From: Lachnospiraceae bacterium | GTDB lineage: Bacteria > Bacillota > Clostridia > Lachnospirales > Lachnospiraceae | DNA: 42,645 nt | NCBI GenBank assembly: GCA_024696615.1 | Contig: JAILGS010000057.1 | Coordinates: 1-42,645 of the forward strand | Direction of reading: 5' to 3' | In this document: piece after piece, positions 7,455-15,272 of the stretch | Numbering within the stretch: position 1 is the stretch's first letter | How the letters are laid out: each line of letters starts with the position of its first letter | Made by a program: the position numbers and the translations under genes | Notes under the pieces: generated by a model | Database searches by the model: none | The model's input: only the letters and a program-made list of their open reading frames with translations | What the model was told of the DNA's origin: nothing

Positions 7455-8975
7455 ATGAGTTTCACGTCCTACGGTTTTATAGGAATCATATGCCTCCTTA
7501 CGGTGGTATATTATCTGATTCCGAAACAATTTCAATGGTGGTTATTATTAATTGCAAGCTATGCCCTGTACCTTCGTGCAGGGCATGGCTATGTGTATTT
7601 CCTTCTTGCAACCACCATCATTACCTATCTTAGTGGAGTGGGAATGAAATCCACACGCTTTTCTAAGAACAGTCAAAAAGCGGTTTTTGTCCTTGGACTC
7701 CTTATGGACCTTGGTCTTTTGATCGTCATGAAATATACGAATTTCTTAGTGGAGAATCTGAATGGAATTCTATCCGCCCTCCATGCAACGGGCCGAATTT
7801 CCTATTTTGATTTAATTCTTCCTCTTGGAATCTCTTTTTATACTTTTATGGCCATCGGATATCTTATGGATGTGCGGGGAGAAAAATATGAACCCCAATC
7901 CAATCCCTTCCGATTGGCTCTCTTTTTAAGCTTTTTCCCAGCAATCTCACAGGGACCCATCAGCCGTTATGATGAACTTTCCAAAACCTTATATGGAAAT
8001 CACACATTTGCATGGGAGCGAATGAAAGAAGCTCTGCTTCGGATCCTGTGGGGTTATTTTAAGAAATTAGTGATTGCAGACCGTGTAGCAGTGGGCTTAC
8101 AGACCATGGTGGCAGCGCCAGGCGATTATCGTGGTGGCTATGTGGTGCTTGCCATGATCTTTTTTGCCCTGCAGTTATATGCGGATTTTACGGGCGGTAT
8201 TGATATTACCATCGGTATTGCGAAACTTTTTGGAGTGGAACTTGTAGAAAACTTTGATGCTCCATATGCTTCCAAAAGCGTGAAGGAATATTGGAGACGT
8301 TGGCATATGACCATGGGAACCTGGTTTCGAGATTATCTCATGTATCCCCTCCTTCGAGCAGGATGGATGGAGAAGATTCGAGAAGGGGTGAAGAAGAAGT
8401 GGGGAAAGAAGGCATCCAAGCGCTTTACCACCAATCTTGCCACCATTATCGTATGGCTTGCCACAGGTATTTGGCATGGAGCTAGTTGGAACCGGGTATT
8501 ATGGGGACTGTTAAACTGCTTCTTTATTGTGGCCAGTGTGGAATGTGAGCCAATCTATAGTCGATTGGATGAAAAGACGGGATATCGAAAGCGCAAGTGG
8601 TATCCGGTATTGGCTATTGCAAGAACCTTAGTGGTGATGAGTGTTCTTCGAATGTTTGAGTGCTTCCCGAAGGCGGGAGAGACCTTGATGCTTCTTGGAA
8701 GTCTTTTTACTACCTGGAATTATGGGGAAGTATGCACGATAGGATGGCTTTCCTTGGGACTTAGTAAGGTGGATTATGTGATCCTTGCCGTGGGTGTCAT
8801 GATTGTATGGACCGTATCCCTGTGTAAGGCGCGTGGAATTACCATGAAGGTAGTGTCTAAGCGAAGTTATGGACTTTCTCTGGGACTTGTGATGGCTCTT
8901 GTGATTATGGTGTTAGTATTTGGAACTTATGGACATGGCTATGATGCCAGTGCCTTTATCTATAATCAATTCTAG
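7455..8975 (+). CDS. MBOAT family O-acyltransferase (AlgI-like)
   Basis: A 506-residue polytopic membrane enzyme with about eleven helices. MBOAT hallmarks are FPAISQGPISRYDEL (about residue 160), RRWHMTMGTWFRDYLMYP with His284, and GIWHGASWNRVLWGLLN with the catalytic His341. AlgI and DltB relatives move acyl groups across the membrane for transfer to alginate, teichoic acid or other surface polymers, together with an SGNH or DltD-type partner. The next gene encodes such a partner-like protein, so O-acetylation of a surface glycan is the natural inference; the polymer is not known. AAAGGTGG precedes the ATG, 17 bases after the upstream stop. No dltA or dltC genes are present, which argues against D-alanylation. 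Confidence 0.93.
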   Translation: MSFTSYGFIGIICLLTVVYYLIPKQFQWWLLLIASYALYLRAGHGYVYFLLATTIITYLSGVGMKSTRFSKNSQKAVFVLGLLMDLGLLIVMKYTNFLVENLNGILSALHATGRISYFDLILPLGISFYTFMAIGYLMDVRGEKYEPQSNPFRLALFLSFFPAISQGPISRYDELSKTLYGNHTFAWERMKEALLRILWGYFKKLVIADRVAVGLQTMVAAPGDYRGGYVVLAMIFFALQLYADFTGGIDITIGIAKLFGVELVENFDAPYASKSVKEYWRRWHMTMGTWFRDYLMYPLLRAGWMEKIREGVKKKWGKKASKRFTTNLATIIVWLATGIWHGASWNRVLWGLLNCFFIVASVECEPIYSRLDEKTGYRKRKWYPVLAIARTLVVMSVLRMFECFPKAGETLMLLGSLFTTWNYGEVCTIGWLSLGLSKVDYVILAVGVMIVWTVSLCKARGITMKVVSKRSYGLSLGLVMALVIMVLVFGTYGHGYDASAFIYNQF

Positions 8976-8996
8976 TGGAAGGAACTGTGTTTCGAT

Positions 8997-10055
8997 ATGA
9001 GTAAGGAAACGAAAAAAAGATGGCTTCGGCCGGTAATCTCGGGGCTTTTAGTAATCCTCATACTCCTTGGATTACAGCGCCTTCTTGTACCAAAATACAT
9101 GGGGGATACCCCCATTGAGGGAGCCATGATTGGGGAGTATTATGATACTCCAAAGCTCCATGATGTGATCTTTTTAGGGGATTGCGAAGTGTATGAGAAT
9201 ATTTCTCCCGTGGATTTATGGAGGGATTATGGAATTTCTTCCTATGTCCGGGGAAGCGCACAGCAGCTTACTTGGCAGTCCTATTATCTGTTAGAAGATA
9301 CTTTGCGTTATGAAACGCCAAAGGCCGTGGTCTTTAATGTGCAGGCCTTAAAGACGGAGGAAACAGAGAGTGAAGCCTATAACCGAATGACTTTGGATGG
9401 AATGGCCTGGTCCCTCTCCAAGGTCAAGGCGATTCAAGCTTCCATGGGAGAGGACGAGTCCATGGTGGAATATGTATTCCCACTGTTACGCTTCCATTCC
9501 CGTTATAGCGAATTAACCAAGGAAGATTTTACTTATTTCTTCCACCGGGATGTGATTTCCTATGCAGGATATTATATGCGGGTGGATGTGAAGGCAGCAG
9601 GAAGCTTTCCGGAGCCAAGAAGACTTTCTAGTCCGTCACTTCCTGAAAATACCATGGAATATCTTGATAAAATGCGAATTTTATGTAAGAATAATGGAGT
9701 TGAACTCATTTTAATGAAAGCACCAAGTCTTTATCCACATTGGTATGAAGAATGGGATGCACAGATTGAGGCCTATGCAGCACAATACGGATTGGCATAT
9801 TATAATTTCCTGGATGTAACCGGGGAGATTGGATTAGATTATTCCATGGATACGTATGACGGTGGACTGCATTTGAACTTATCCGGAGCACAGAAATTAG
9901 CCGAGTATTTCGGAGATCTTCTTGTGTCCAGGCATCATCTTCCAGATCGTCGGGGGGAGGCGACTTACCAGGATTATTGGAAAGAGCAGGAGACCCATTA
10001 TGATGAGGGACGGAATAAGTTAATAGAGGAGTTAAAAAAGAATGAAAAAGAATAA
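8997..10055 (+). CDS. SGNH/DltD-like membrane-anchored protein, partner of the MBOAT enzyme
   Basis: A 352-residue protein with an N-terminal signal anchor (about residues 10-30) and an extracellular SGNH-like fold. Block I reads IFLGDCEVYENISP (Asp62-Cys63) where related hydrolases have GDS or GSS with a Ser nucleophile; block V reads DGGLHLN with Asp288 and His292. In the AlgJ/AlgX/DltD systems such proteins complete acyl transfer from the MBOAT enzyme to the polymer. Its position 21 bases after the MBOAT stop supports that role. The Cys in place of Ser may be a thiol nucleophile or mark a different mechanism. The last 14 bases overlap the lipoprotein gene. Confidence 0.75.
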   Translation: MSKETKKRWLRPVISGLLVILILLGLQRLLVPKYMGDTPIEGAMIGEYYDTPKLHDVIFLGDCEVYENISPVDLWRDYGISSYVRGSAQQLTWQSYYLLEDTLRYETPKAVVFNVQALKTEETESEAYNRMTLDGMAWSLSKVKAIQASMGEDESMVEYVFPLLRFHSRYSELTKEDFTYFFHRDVISYAGYYMRVDVKAAGSFPEPRRLSSPSLPENTMEYLDKMRILCKNNGVELILMKAPSLYPHWYEEWDAQIEAYAAQYGLAYYNFLDVTGEIGLDYSMDTYDGGLHLNLSGAQKLAEYFGDLLVSRHHLPDRRGEATYQDYWKEQETHYDEGRNKLIEELKKNEKE

Positions 10056-10635
10056 TCGTGGTCTTGCGTTAGTGACAGCTATGGCCAGTATGCTGGTACT
10101 CGGAGCATGTGGAGCTTCTTCTGAGGCAGAAACAACTGTTGCTTCCGTTCCGGAAACAGAGGCAGCAACCGTAGTGGATACAGCTACTAAGAGTGGAGAA
10201 GAAGAAAGTAAGACAGCAGTTGCTGCGGAGAGTTATGGATTTACCTATAAGGGAGTTACCATCCATGTGAATGATTCCATGGAAGGTGTTATTGAAGCAT
10301 TGGGTGAGCCTGTGAATTATTTTGAAGCAGCCAGCTGTGCGTTTGAAGGTTTGGATAAGACTTATACCTATACCAGTTTTGAATTAACAAGCTATCCACA
10401 GCAGGATGGTGATCATTTAGCAGATATTTATTTTAAGGATGATACGGTTAAGACGGAAGAAGGCATCAGCCTCTATATGTCCAAGGCGGATATGGAGAAG
10501 GCTTATGGAACCGACTACAGCGTGGATGGAAATAGCTATATCTATGAGCGTGGCGAAGGACAGTTAGTCTTCATCATTGAAAAGGATGAGATTGTTTCCA
10601 TCGAGTATGTAACCACCGTAAAATATTTAGGATAA
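10042..10635 (+). CDS. Lipoprotein of unknown function
   Basis: A 197-residue exported protein. The signal peptide ends in a lipobox, VLGAC, with the lipidated Cys at residue 23. A Ser/Thr/Glu/Ala-rich linker (about 24-65) leads to a compact C-terminal domain starting near ESYGFTYKGVTIHVND. Its repeated pattern of a glycine-ended helix and aromatic strands (DSMEGVIEALGEP, later SKADMEKAYGTDYSVDGNSYIYERG) resembles small BLIP-like or KxYKxGK-type lipoprotein folds, but I cannot name a family. The start lies 14 bases inside the preceding gene after GAGGAG, so it is translationally linked to the O-acylation operon and may be its surface accessory factor. A strong terminator follows. Confidence 0.82.
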   Translation: MKKNNRGLALVTAMASMLVLGACGASSEAETTVASVPETEAATVVDTATKSGEEESKTAVAAESYGFTYKGVTIHVNDSMEGVIEALGEPVNYFEAASCAFEGLDKTYTYTSFELTSYPQQDGDHLADIYFKDDTVKTEEGISLYMSKADMEKAYGTDYSVDGNSYIYERGEGQLVFIIEKDEIVSIEYVTTVKYLG

Positions 10636-10640
10636 GAAAA

Positions 10641-10676
10641 AGCGCCGACCACAAGATATTGTGGTCGGTTTTCTAT
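10641..10676 (+). terminator. Terminator closing the surface operon
   Basis: CCGACCACAA (10645-10654) pairs perfectly with TTGTGGTCGG (10659-10668) around a four-base loop, followed by TTTTCT. It lies ten bases after the lipoprotein stop. Confidence 0.93.
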
Positions 10677-10733
10677 TGCAGTCACAAAATGGCGTAATTA
10701 CGGCATTTTCCTGTGTAAAAACTGTGAAATGCG

Positions 10734-10761
10734 TTGACTTTAGGGGCTTTTGTGCTATACT
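10734..10761 (+). promoter_or_regulatory. Strong promoter of the FliD-like gene
   Basis: TTGACT (10734-10739) and TATACT (10756-10761) are 16 bases apart, with a TGC extended -10 at 10753-10755. The predicted leader is about 45 bases. Confidence 0.8.
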
Positions 10762-10810
10762 GACAGTATCAGATAGTATCTTTTTCTGTAACCACAAGGA
10801 GGTAATCGTA

Positions 10811-11566
10811 ATGGCGAGTATTAATCTTTCCAATTATACTAATGCGAATTATTATGGAACAAGTTCCTCAGGCGTTAGTACGTTATTTAGCTCGCTTAGC
10901 ACCAGTTCCACGTCTTCAATGGCAAGTCTTGTAACGGATTACAATTCTATTAAGACTGGTAGTTATGGAAAACTTCTGAAGACTTATTATGCACAGAATA
11001 CAGCCAAGGCGGAGAAGGAAGATTCTACCACCACGGATCATAGTAAGACCAAAACCGCAACTCAGACAGCGTTATCTACCACGAAAGCCGATGCGAATGC
11101 TTTAAAGAAGTCCATCGACAAGCTTACTTCAACTGAGGATGACAATCTTTTTGAAGATTATCAAGTGGAAGATGTATATAGTGCAGTAAACAGTTTTGTG
11201 AAGAACTATAACGAGACAATAACTGATGCACAGAGCTCAACGAATTCATCCATTCAGAATGCCGGAGCTTCCATGGCTAGCTTAACAGGAGCCATGAGTA
11301 ATTCCTTAGAGGCGATCGGAATTACGGAGAATGCCGATCATACCTTAACTTTGGATGAAGACACCTTTAAGAATGCAGATGCAGATACTGTAAAGAGCCT
11401 ATTTCATGGCAATAAGTCCTATGCAAGCACCATTGGAAGCAATGCTTCTATCATCAGTAGTGCTGCAACCAATGCTCTTTCTGCATCCAGTGCAGTTTCC
11501 TACACCGCGAATGGTACCTATTCTGCCAATAACTTAGTAGGATCCTTGTATAGCAGCTATTTTTAA
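10811..11566 (+). CDS. Short FliD-like (flagellar cap C-terminal domain-like) protein
   Basis: A 251-residue protein rich in Ser, Thr, Ala and Asn with no signal peptide. From about residue 105 the sequence VNSFVKNYNETITDAQSS, then GASMASLTGAMSNSLEAIGI and TLTLDEDTFKNADADTVKSLF, follows the FliD C-terminal pattern: a long helix ending in YN, a sLxxiGI turn, then a LDEdxf/dpxxVxxLF end. FliD caps the flagellar filament, but this protein is only about half its length and lacks a clear N-terminal coiled-coil export region. The ATG at 10811 follows AAGGAGG at seven bases; the frame stays open upstream but without a ribosome site. No other flagellar gene is visible here. A repurposed surface protein or a distant look-alike are both possible. 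Confidence 0.7.
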   Translation: MASINLSNYTNANYYGTSSSGVSTLFSSLSTSSTSSMASLVTDYNSIKTGSYGKLLKTYYAQNTAKAEKEDSTTTDHSKTKTATQTALSTTKADANALKKSIDKLTSTEDDNLFEDYQVEDVYSAVNSFVKNYNETITDAQSSTNSSIQNAGASMASLTGAMSNSLEAIGITENADHTLTLDEDTFKNADADTVKSLFHGNKSYASTIGSNASIISSAATNALSASSAVSYTANGTYSANNLVGSLYSSYF

Positions 11567-11594
11567 AGAATTGTAATTGCATATGTTTTTGATG

Positions 11595-11624
11595 ATGCTG
11601 CCCATGAAAGTGGGCAGCATTATT
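11595..11624 (+). terminator. Hairpin terminator after the FliD-like gene
   Basis: ATGCTGCCCA (11595-11604) pairs perfectly with TGGGCAGCAT (11611-11620) around a six-base loop. The following T tract is weak (TATT), so termination may be partial. Confidence 0.75.
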
Positions 11625-11727
11625 AAAGCCTTTTCATCTCCCAAAAAAAGGATGGCTCATAAAGGAGTAGTCGGAAGAAGAGAGGAAAAGGAAGAATAAA
11701 GTACTTGAAATCAAAGGAGTAGTAGAC

Positions 11728-12234
11728 ATGAGTTTATTAGAAAATTGGAGAAATAAAGCATACAGTGACAAGATGGATCAGGCAGAAGCGAATCGTCTTT
11801 GGCAGAATTACTTCATCTTAGAGAAGGGTGTATATGAGAAGCTTTTATCCAATCCGGACGAAGTAGTGAAGGGTACGGTTGCAGAACTTGCCAAGAAGTA
11901 TGATGTGGATCTTGAGATTATGGTTGGTATCTTGGATGGTATCGATGAAAGTCTTGTAAATCCTAATCCAATTGAAACCATGGATGAGAATACAGAAGTG
12001 AATCTTGGTTTTGATAAGGAGAAGTTATATTATAACATGGTTGCTGCGAAGGCGAACTGGTTATATGAACTTCCACAGTGGAATGATTTAATTCCAGAGG
12101 CTCGTCGTAAGGAATTATATCTTCAGCAGAAGAAGTCCGGAACCATCGTTAAGGACAAGAAGATCGGACGTAACGATCCATGTCCATGCGGAAGTGGTAA
12201 GAAGTACAAGAAGTGCTGTGGCGCGAATCTGTAA
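11728..12234 (+). CDS. SEC-C metal-binding domain protein
   Basis: A 168-residue cytoplasmic protein. The C-terminus carries the SEC-C zinc motif [20 protein letters not shown], the same Cys/His-type cluster found at the end of SecA, where it binds zinc and SecB or ribosomes. The first 140 residues are helical and acidic and match no domain I can name. A common stand-alone SEC-C protein of Lachnospiraceae; a role in binding ribosomes or nascent proteins is inference from the motif only. Start after AAAGGAG. The 161-base gap upstream holds a terminator and A/G-rich sequence with two copies of AAAGGAGTAGT, of which the second serves as ribosome site. Confidence 0.9.
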   Translation: MSLLENWRNKAYSDKMDQAEANRLWQNYFILEKGVYEKLLSNPDEVVKGTVAELAKKYDVDLEIMVGILDGIDESLVNPNPIETMDENTEVNLGFDKEKLYYNMVAAKANWLYELPQWNDLIPEARRKELYLQQKKSGTIVKDKKIGRNDPCPCGSGKKYKKCCGANL

Positions 12235-12254
12235 GATAGGAAAGCGAAGTTTCG

Positions 12255-12281
12255 GGGACTGCAATGCAGTCCCTTTCTTTT
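12255..12281 (+). terminator. Terminator after the SEC-C gene
   Basis: GGGACTGC (12255-12262) pairs with GCAGTCCC (12266-12273) around a three-base loop, followed by TTTCTTTT. It ends 19 bases before the methyltransferase start codon, whose own promoter I could not identify. Confidence 0.85.
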
Positions 12282-12299
12282 AGATAGAAGGGAGATAGC

Positions 12300-13049
12300 A
12301 TGGAAGCATATACTGAATTTGCCAATGTTTATGATGTAATGATGGATGACATTCCTTATGGGGAATGGGCGGATTATGTGGAAGAACTCCTCGCGGATGT
12401 GGGAGTGAAGCGTGAAGGTATGCAGATTGCGGAAATCGGTTGTGGAACCGGTAATTTCCTGATTGAGATGGCCAAGCGTGGATATCGCATCAGTGGTGTG
12501 GATCTTTCTCCGGAGATGCTTGCTGTAGCTAAGAAGAAATTAGAGGATCTGGGGGATACCCAGACCAAACTCTTAGAGCAGGACATGTGTAAATTACGCC
12601 TCATGGACCGTGTGGATGCCATCGTAAGTATCTGCGACTCCATTAATTATGTCCTTGAGCCGGATGCCCTCGCAGAGGTATTTCGCCATGTGGATAAGAA
12701 TTTAAAGAGCAATGGCGTATTTATTATGGATATGAAGACCAAGCATTTCTTTGAAGATGTGCTGGCCTATAATACCATGGCTGCCAATTACGAGAACTGC
12801 AGCTATATCTGGGACAATTACTACCATGAAGAGGAACGGGTGAATGAATATCTTCTCACCCTCTATATCAAGGAAGGGGTATATTATCGCCGTTGTGTGG
12901 AGTCCCATTATCAGAAGGCTTATGAGATTAAGGAGATCCAGAACATCGCCAGAGCCAATGGTTTCACAAGAATCGATGTATATGATGCATTTACCTTTGA
13001 TGAACCAAGCAAATATAGTGAAAGAGTGTACTTTGTCTTCCAACGCTAA
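12300..13049 (+). CDS. Class I SAM-dependent methyltransferase
   Basis: A 249-residue cytoplasmic enzyme with a Rossmann SAM fold. Motif I is AEIGCGTGNFLIEMAKRG (about residue 43), with the acidic ribose-binding Asp in GVDLSPEMLAVAKKKL (about 66), motif II LLEQDMCKL and motif III VDAIVSICDSINYV. The C-terminal half supplies the substrate site and shows no recognisable specificity signature; the N-terminal MEAYTEFANVYDVMMDDIPY is typical of the YqeM-type small-molecule or tRNA-related group. Substrate unknown. Start after AAGGGAG. It is followed by hslO after 44 bases, probably in one transcript. Confidence 0.92.
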   Translation: MEAYTEFANVYDVMMDDIPYGEWADYVEELLADVGVKREGMQIAEIGCGTGNFLIEMAKRGYRISGVDLSPEMLAVAKKKLEDLGDTQTKLLEQDMCKLRLMDRVDAIVSICDSINYVLEPDALAEVFRHVDKNLKSNGVFIMDMKTKHFFEDVLAYNTMAANYENCSYIWDNYYHEEERVNEYLLTLYIKEGVYYRRCVESHYQKAYEIKEIQNIARANGFTRIDVYDAFTFDEPSKYSERVYFVFQR

Positions 13050-13093
13050 TATGTATCAGGGAAGAACAGAGAAGAATGATAGAGGAAGAAAGA

Positions 13094-13972
13094 ATGACTG
13101 ATTATTTGATTCGTGCCACCGCAGCAGGTGGACAGATTCGTGCATTTGCAGCAACCACCAGGGATTTAGTAGAAGAAGCCAGAAAGGCACATCAGACCTG
13201 GCCTGTAGCTACTGCAGCACTGGGCCGATTACTTACCGGCGCAGTGATGATGGGAAGCGATATGAAGGATGAGAAGGATCTGTTAACCATCAATGTGCGT
13301 GGTGATGGACCATTGGAAGGAATGACCGTAACAGCGGACTCCCTTGGACATGTGAAGGGCTATGCCATCAATCCATGTGTGGATCTTCCTCCAAGTCCAC
13401 TTGGCAAATTAGATGTGGGCCGTGCAGTGGGTAATGGTTATCTGAATGTGATTAAGGATATCGGTTTAAAGGATCCATATGTGGGTACCATCGGCTTAGT
13501 ATCCGGAGAGATTGCAGAAGACTTAACCCAGTACTATGCTGTCAGTGAGCAGACTCCATCCGCTGTGGGACTTGGTGTATTAATGAATAAGGACAATACC
13601 GTGGCATGTGCGGGCGGTTTTATCGTACAGTTAATGCCTGGCGCAGAGGAAGAGACGATTTCCAAATTAGAGCAGGCGATTGGCCGCATTAAACCAGTAA
13701 CCACCATGCTTTCCGAGGGCATGAAGCCTAAGGATATCTTAAAAGAACTCTTAGGCGATCAGAATCTGGAAATCAACAGTACCATGGAAGTATCCTTCCA
13801 GTGTAACTGCAGCACCGAGCGCATTAGTAAGGCCTTGATCAGTCTTGGTAAGAAGGAACTGAAAGACATCGTGGATGAGGGAAAACCAGTGGAGATTAAG
13901 TGTCAATTTTGCAATAAATCCTACGAATTTTCTATCCCAGAGCTTGAGGAGCTTTTATTGACACAGGAGTAG
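13094..13972 (+). CDS. hslO: Hsp33 redox-regulated chaperone
   Basis: A 292-residue cytoplasmic holdase chaperone activated by oxidation. The four zinc-binding cysteines are present as CNC (about residue 237) and CQFC (about residue 270) in the C-terminal redox switch. The N-terminal core opens with DYLIRATAAGGQIRAFAA, the family start, and contains GDGPLEGMTVTADSLG and GYAINPCVDLP. In oxidative or heat stress the zinc is lost and the protein binds unfolding clients. The ATG at 13094 is chosen over one at 13076 because it has GAGGAAG upstream and matches the family start. The cspA promoter -35 lies inside the last codons of this gene. Confidence 0.95.
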   Translation: MTDYLIRATAAGGQIRAFAATTRDLVEEARKAHQTWPVATAALGRLLTGAVMMGSDMKDEKDLLTINVRGDGPLEGMTVTADSLGHVKGYAINPCVDLPPSPLGKLDVGRAVGNGYLNVIKDIGLKDPYVGTIGLVSGEIAEDLTQYYAVSEQTPSAVGLGVLMNKDNTVACAGGFIVQLMPGAEEETISKLEQAIGRIKPVTTMLSEGMKPKDILKELLGDQNLEINSTMEVSFQCNCSTERISKALISLGKKELKDIVDEGKPVEIKCQFCNKSYEFSIPELEELLLTQE

Positions 13973-13986
13973 GTCTGTGCTAGAAT
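13958..13986 (+). promoter_or_regulatory. Strong extended -10 promoter of cspA
   Basis: TTGACA (13958-13963) and TAGAAT (13981-13986) are 17 bases apart, with a TGC extended -10. The -35 overlaps the end of hslO. A start near 13993 would fall in the first arm of the leader hairpin at 13991-14016. Confidence 0.8.
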
Positions 13987-13990
13987 AAGC

Positions 13991-14028
13991 CTTGTGTGAT
14001 GCTAACTTCACACAAGTTTTAATTTTTT
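13991..14028 (+). terminator. Terminator-like hairpin between hslO and cspA, in the cspA leader
   Basis: CTTGTGTGA (13991-13999) pairs perfectly with TCACACAAG (14008-14016) around an eight-base loop, followed by TTTTAATTTTTT (14017-14028). It probably ends the hslO transcript. As the cspA promoter lies just upstream and the cspA ribosome site (CGGAGG, 14029-14034) starts right after the T tract, it may also affect cspA expression. Confidence 0.82.
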
Positions 14029-14041
14029 CGGAGGTATCGAA

Positions 14042-14239
14042 ATGAAAGGTACAGTTAAGTGGTTTAACGGTCAGAAGGGCTATGGATTCATCAGCGATGA
14101 GTCTGGAAAGGATGTATTCGTACATTACTCAGGACTTAACATGGAAGGCTTTAAGTCTATCGAAGAGGGCGCTGCAGTAGAATTCGACGTTATCGATGGC
14201 GCTAAGGGACCTCAGGCAGTTAACGTAACAAAATTATAA
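14042..14239 (+). CDS. cspA: Cold-shock protein, CspA family
   Basis: A 65-residue single-stranded nucleic-acid-binding protein. It has the full cold-shock fold signature: [16 protein letters not shown] with RNP1 (KGYGFI) and VFVHYSGL as RNP2. Family members melt RNA secondary structure, act as RNA chaperones and can act as transcription antiterminators. Start after CGGAGG. It has a strong promoter and is probably monocistronic, with a hairpin in its leader on which the protein itself could act. The gene symbol marks the family; the number of paralogs in this genome is unknown. Confidence 0.97.
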   Translation: MKGTVKWFNGQKGYGFISDESGKDVFVHYSGLNMEGFKSIEEGAAVEFDVIDGAKGPQAVNVTKL

Positions 14240-14321
14240 TCTGTAAGTAACTAAACAGTGTGCCTTTTTTATATAGTTTTTTCTATTAAATAAGATATAT
14301 TGTAATGCGACTGGATTATGG

Positions 14322-14357
14322 AGAGCTGCTAGAAATAGCAGCTCTTATTCTGTTTTT
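14322..14357 (+). terminator. Terminator downstream of cspA, abutting the next ribosome site
   Basis: AGAGCTGCTA (14322-14331) pairs perfectly with TAGCAGCTCT (14336-14345) around a GAAA tetraloop, followed by a T-rich TATTCTGTTTTT. The AGGAGG of the next gene begins at 14358, so that gene must either be transcribed through this hairpin or rely on a promoter I cannot place. Confidence 0.82.
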
Positions 14358-14368
14358 AGGAGGATTTT

Positions 14369-15259
14369 ATGAATTACGAACTTACCTTTTCGGCGGATAC
14401 AATCTCCATGGCTAATACCGGAGGAATGATCTTACTTTTTGCTATCTTCATTCTCGGTTTTATTGCCGTTGTTCGATATTCCGCTAAGATCATGCCAGGT
14501 TTCGTTAGTTGTTTAACATATCTGTTACTTGCTGTGGGCGCGTTGGAACTTGTGATGGCTTTACTTGCAAGTATTCCGGTAGTGAATCAGGTAGTCTATG
14601 GGGATGTATTGTTATACTGTGTGATTCGTTCTTTACTGGCAGCGGTTGCCATTGCAGCCAGTATCACCTGTAGCTTTTTATTCTTTAAGAACCGTGCAGG
14701 TGGTATCACCCTTGGCAATAGTATGATGGTTGGTATCGGTTGTGGACTTGCCATTGCCATTGTTCTTGGAATGGATCTGTTATCCGTAGCCACGGTGGGA
14801 GCCACAGTAAACCAGGAAGGATTAACCACCTTATTCCAGGGAATGGAAGCCGAGGAGATCGAATCCCTCTATGAGTCCTTAGAACATACCGCATCCCTTC
14901 CTGCGTATTTCTTCTTACTGAAGGGAATTATGGGAATCTTTGAGATTATTCTGGTGACAGCAACCAGTATTTTAGAATATGCCGTGAATCATAAGGGTGC
15001 GAAGCGTACCTATCTATACATTGCCTTAGCGGATCTTTTTGTAGTGGCTTTAAGTAATGCAGTAGTGGACTATGCGGTAACCAATGAATTTATTAGCATG
15101 ACCATTGTGGCTGGCGGTTCCGTACTTGCAGTCTGTGGTTTAGTATTCTATGTGGATAAGATGTATTGTGGCAAGGAGCTGGCCTCCTTTGATAAGTTAA
15201 AGCGAACTCCATCCCCTAAGGGTTCTATTAAGAAGGCAGCCTCTAAAAAAGCGAAGTAA
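14369..15259 (+). CDS. Multi-pass membrane protein of unknown function
   Basis: A 296-residue integral membrane protein with about seven hydrophobic segments (roughly residues 17-35, 45-67, 80-106, 113-135, 178-200, 210-230 and 244-264) and a basic, Lys/Ser-rich cytoplasmic tail ending in KKAASKKAK. A soluble acidic loop (about 140-175, GMEAEEIESLYESLEHT) interrupts the helices. I do not recognise the family; no catalytic motif stands out. Start after AGGAGG at good spacing. The acyltransferase gene follows after 13 bases, so a joint role in envelope modification is possible but only inferred from position. Confidence 0.78.
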   Translation: MNYELTFSADTISMANTGGMILLFAIFILGFIAVVRYSAKIMPGFVSCLTYLLLAVGALELVMALLASIPVVNQVVYGDVLLYCVIRSLLAAVAIAASITCSFLFFKNRAGGITLGNSMMVGIGCGLAIAIVLGMDLLSVATVGATVNQEGLTTLFQGMEAEEIESLYESLEHTASLPAYFFLLKGIMGIFEIILVTATSILEYAVNHKGAKRTYLYIALADLFVVALSNAVVDYAVTNEFISMTIVAGGSVLAVCGLVFYVDKMYCGKELASFDKLKRTPSPKGSIKKAASKKAK

Positions 15260-15272
15260 GCAGGAGAAAGTC

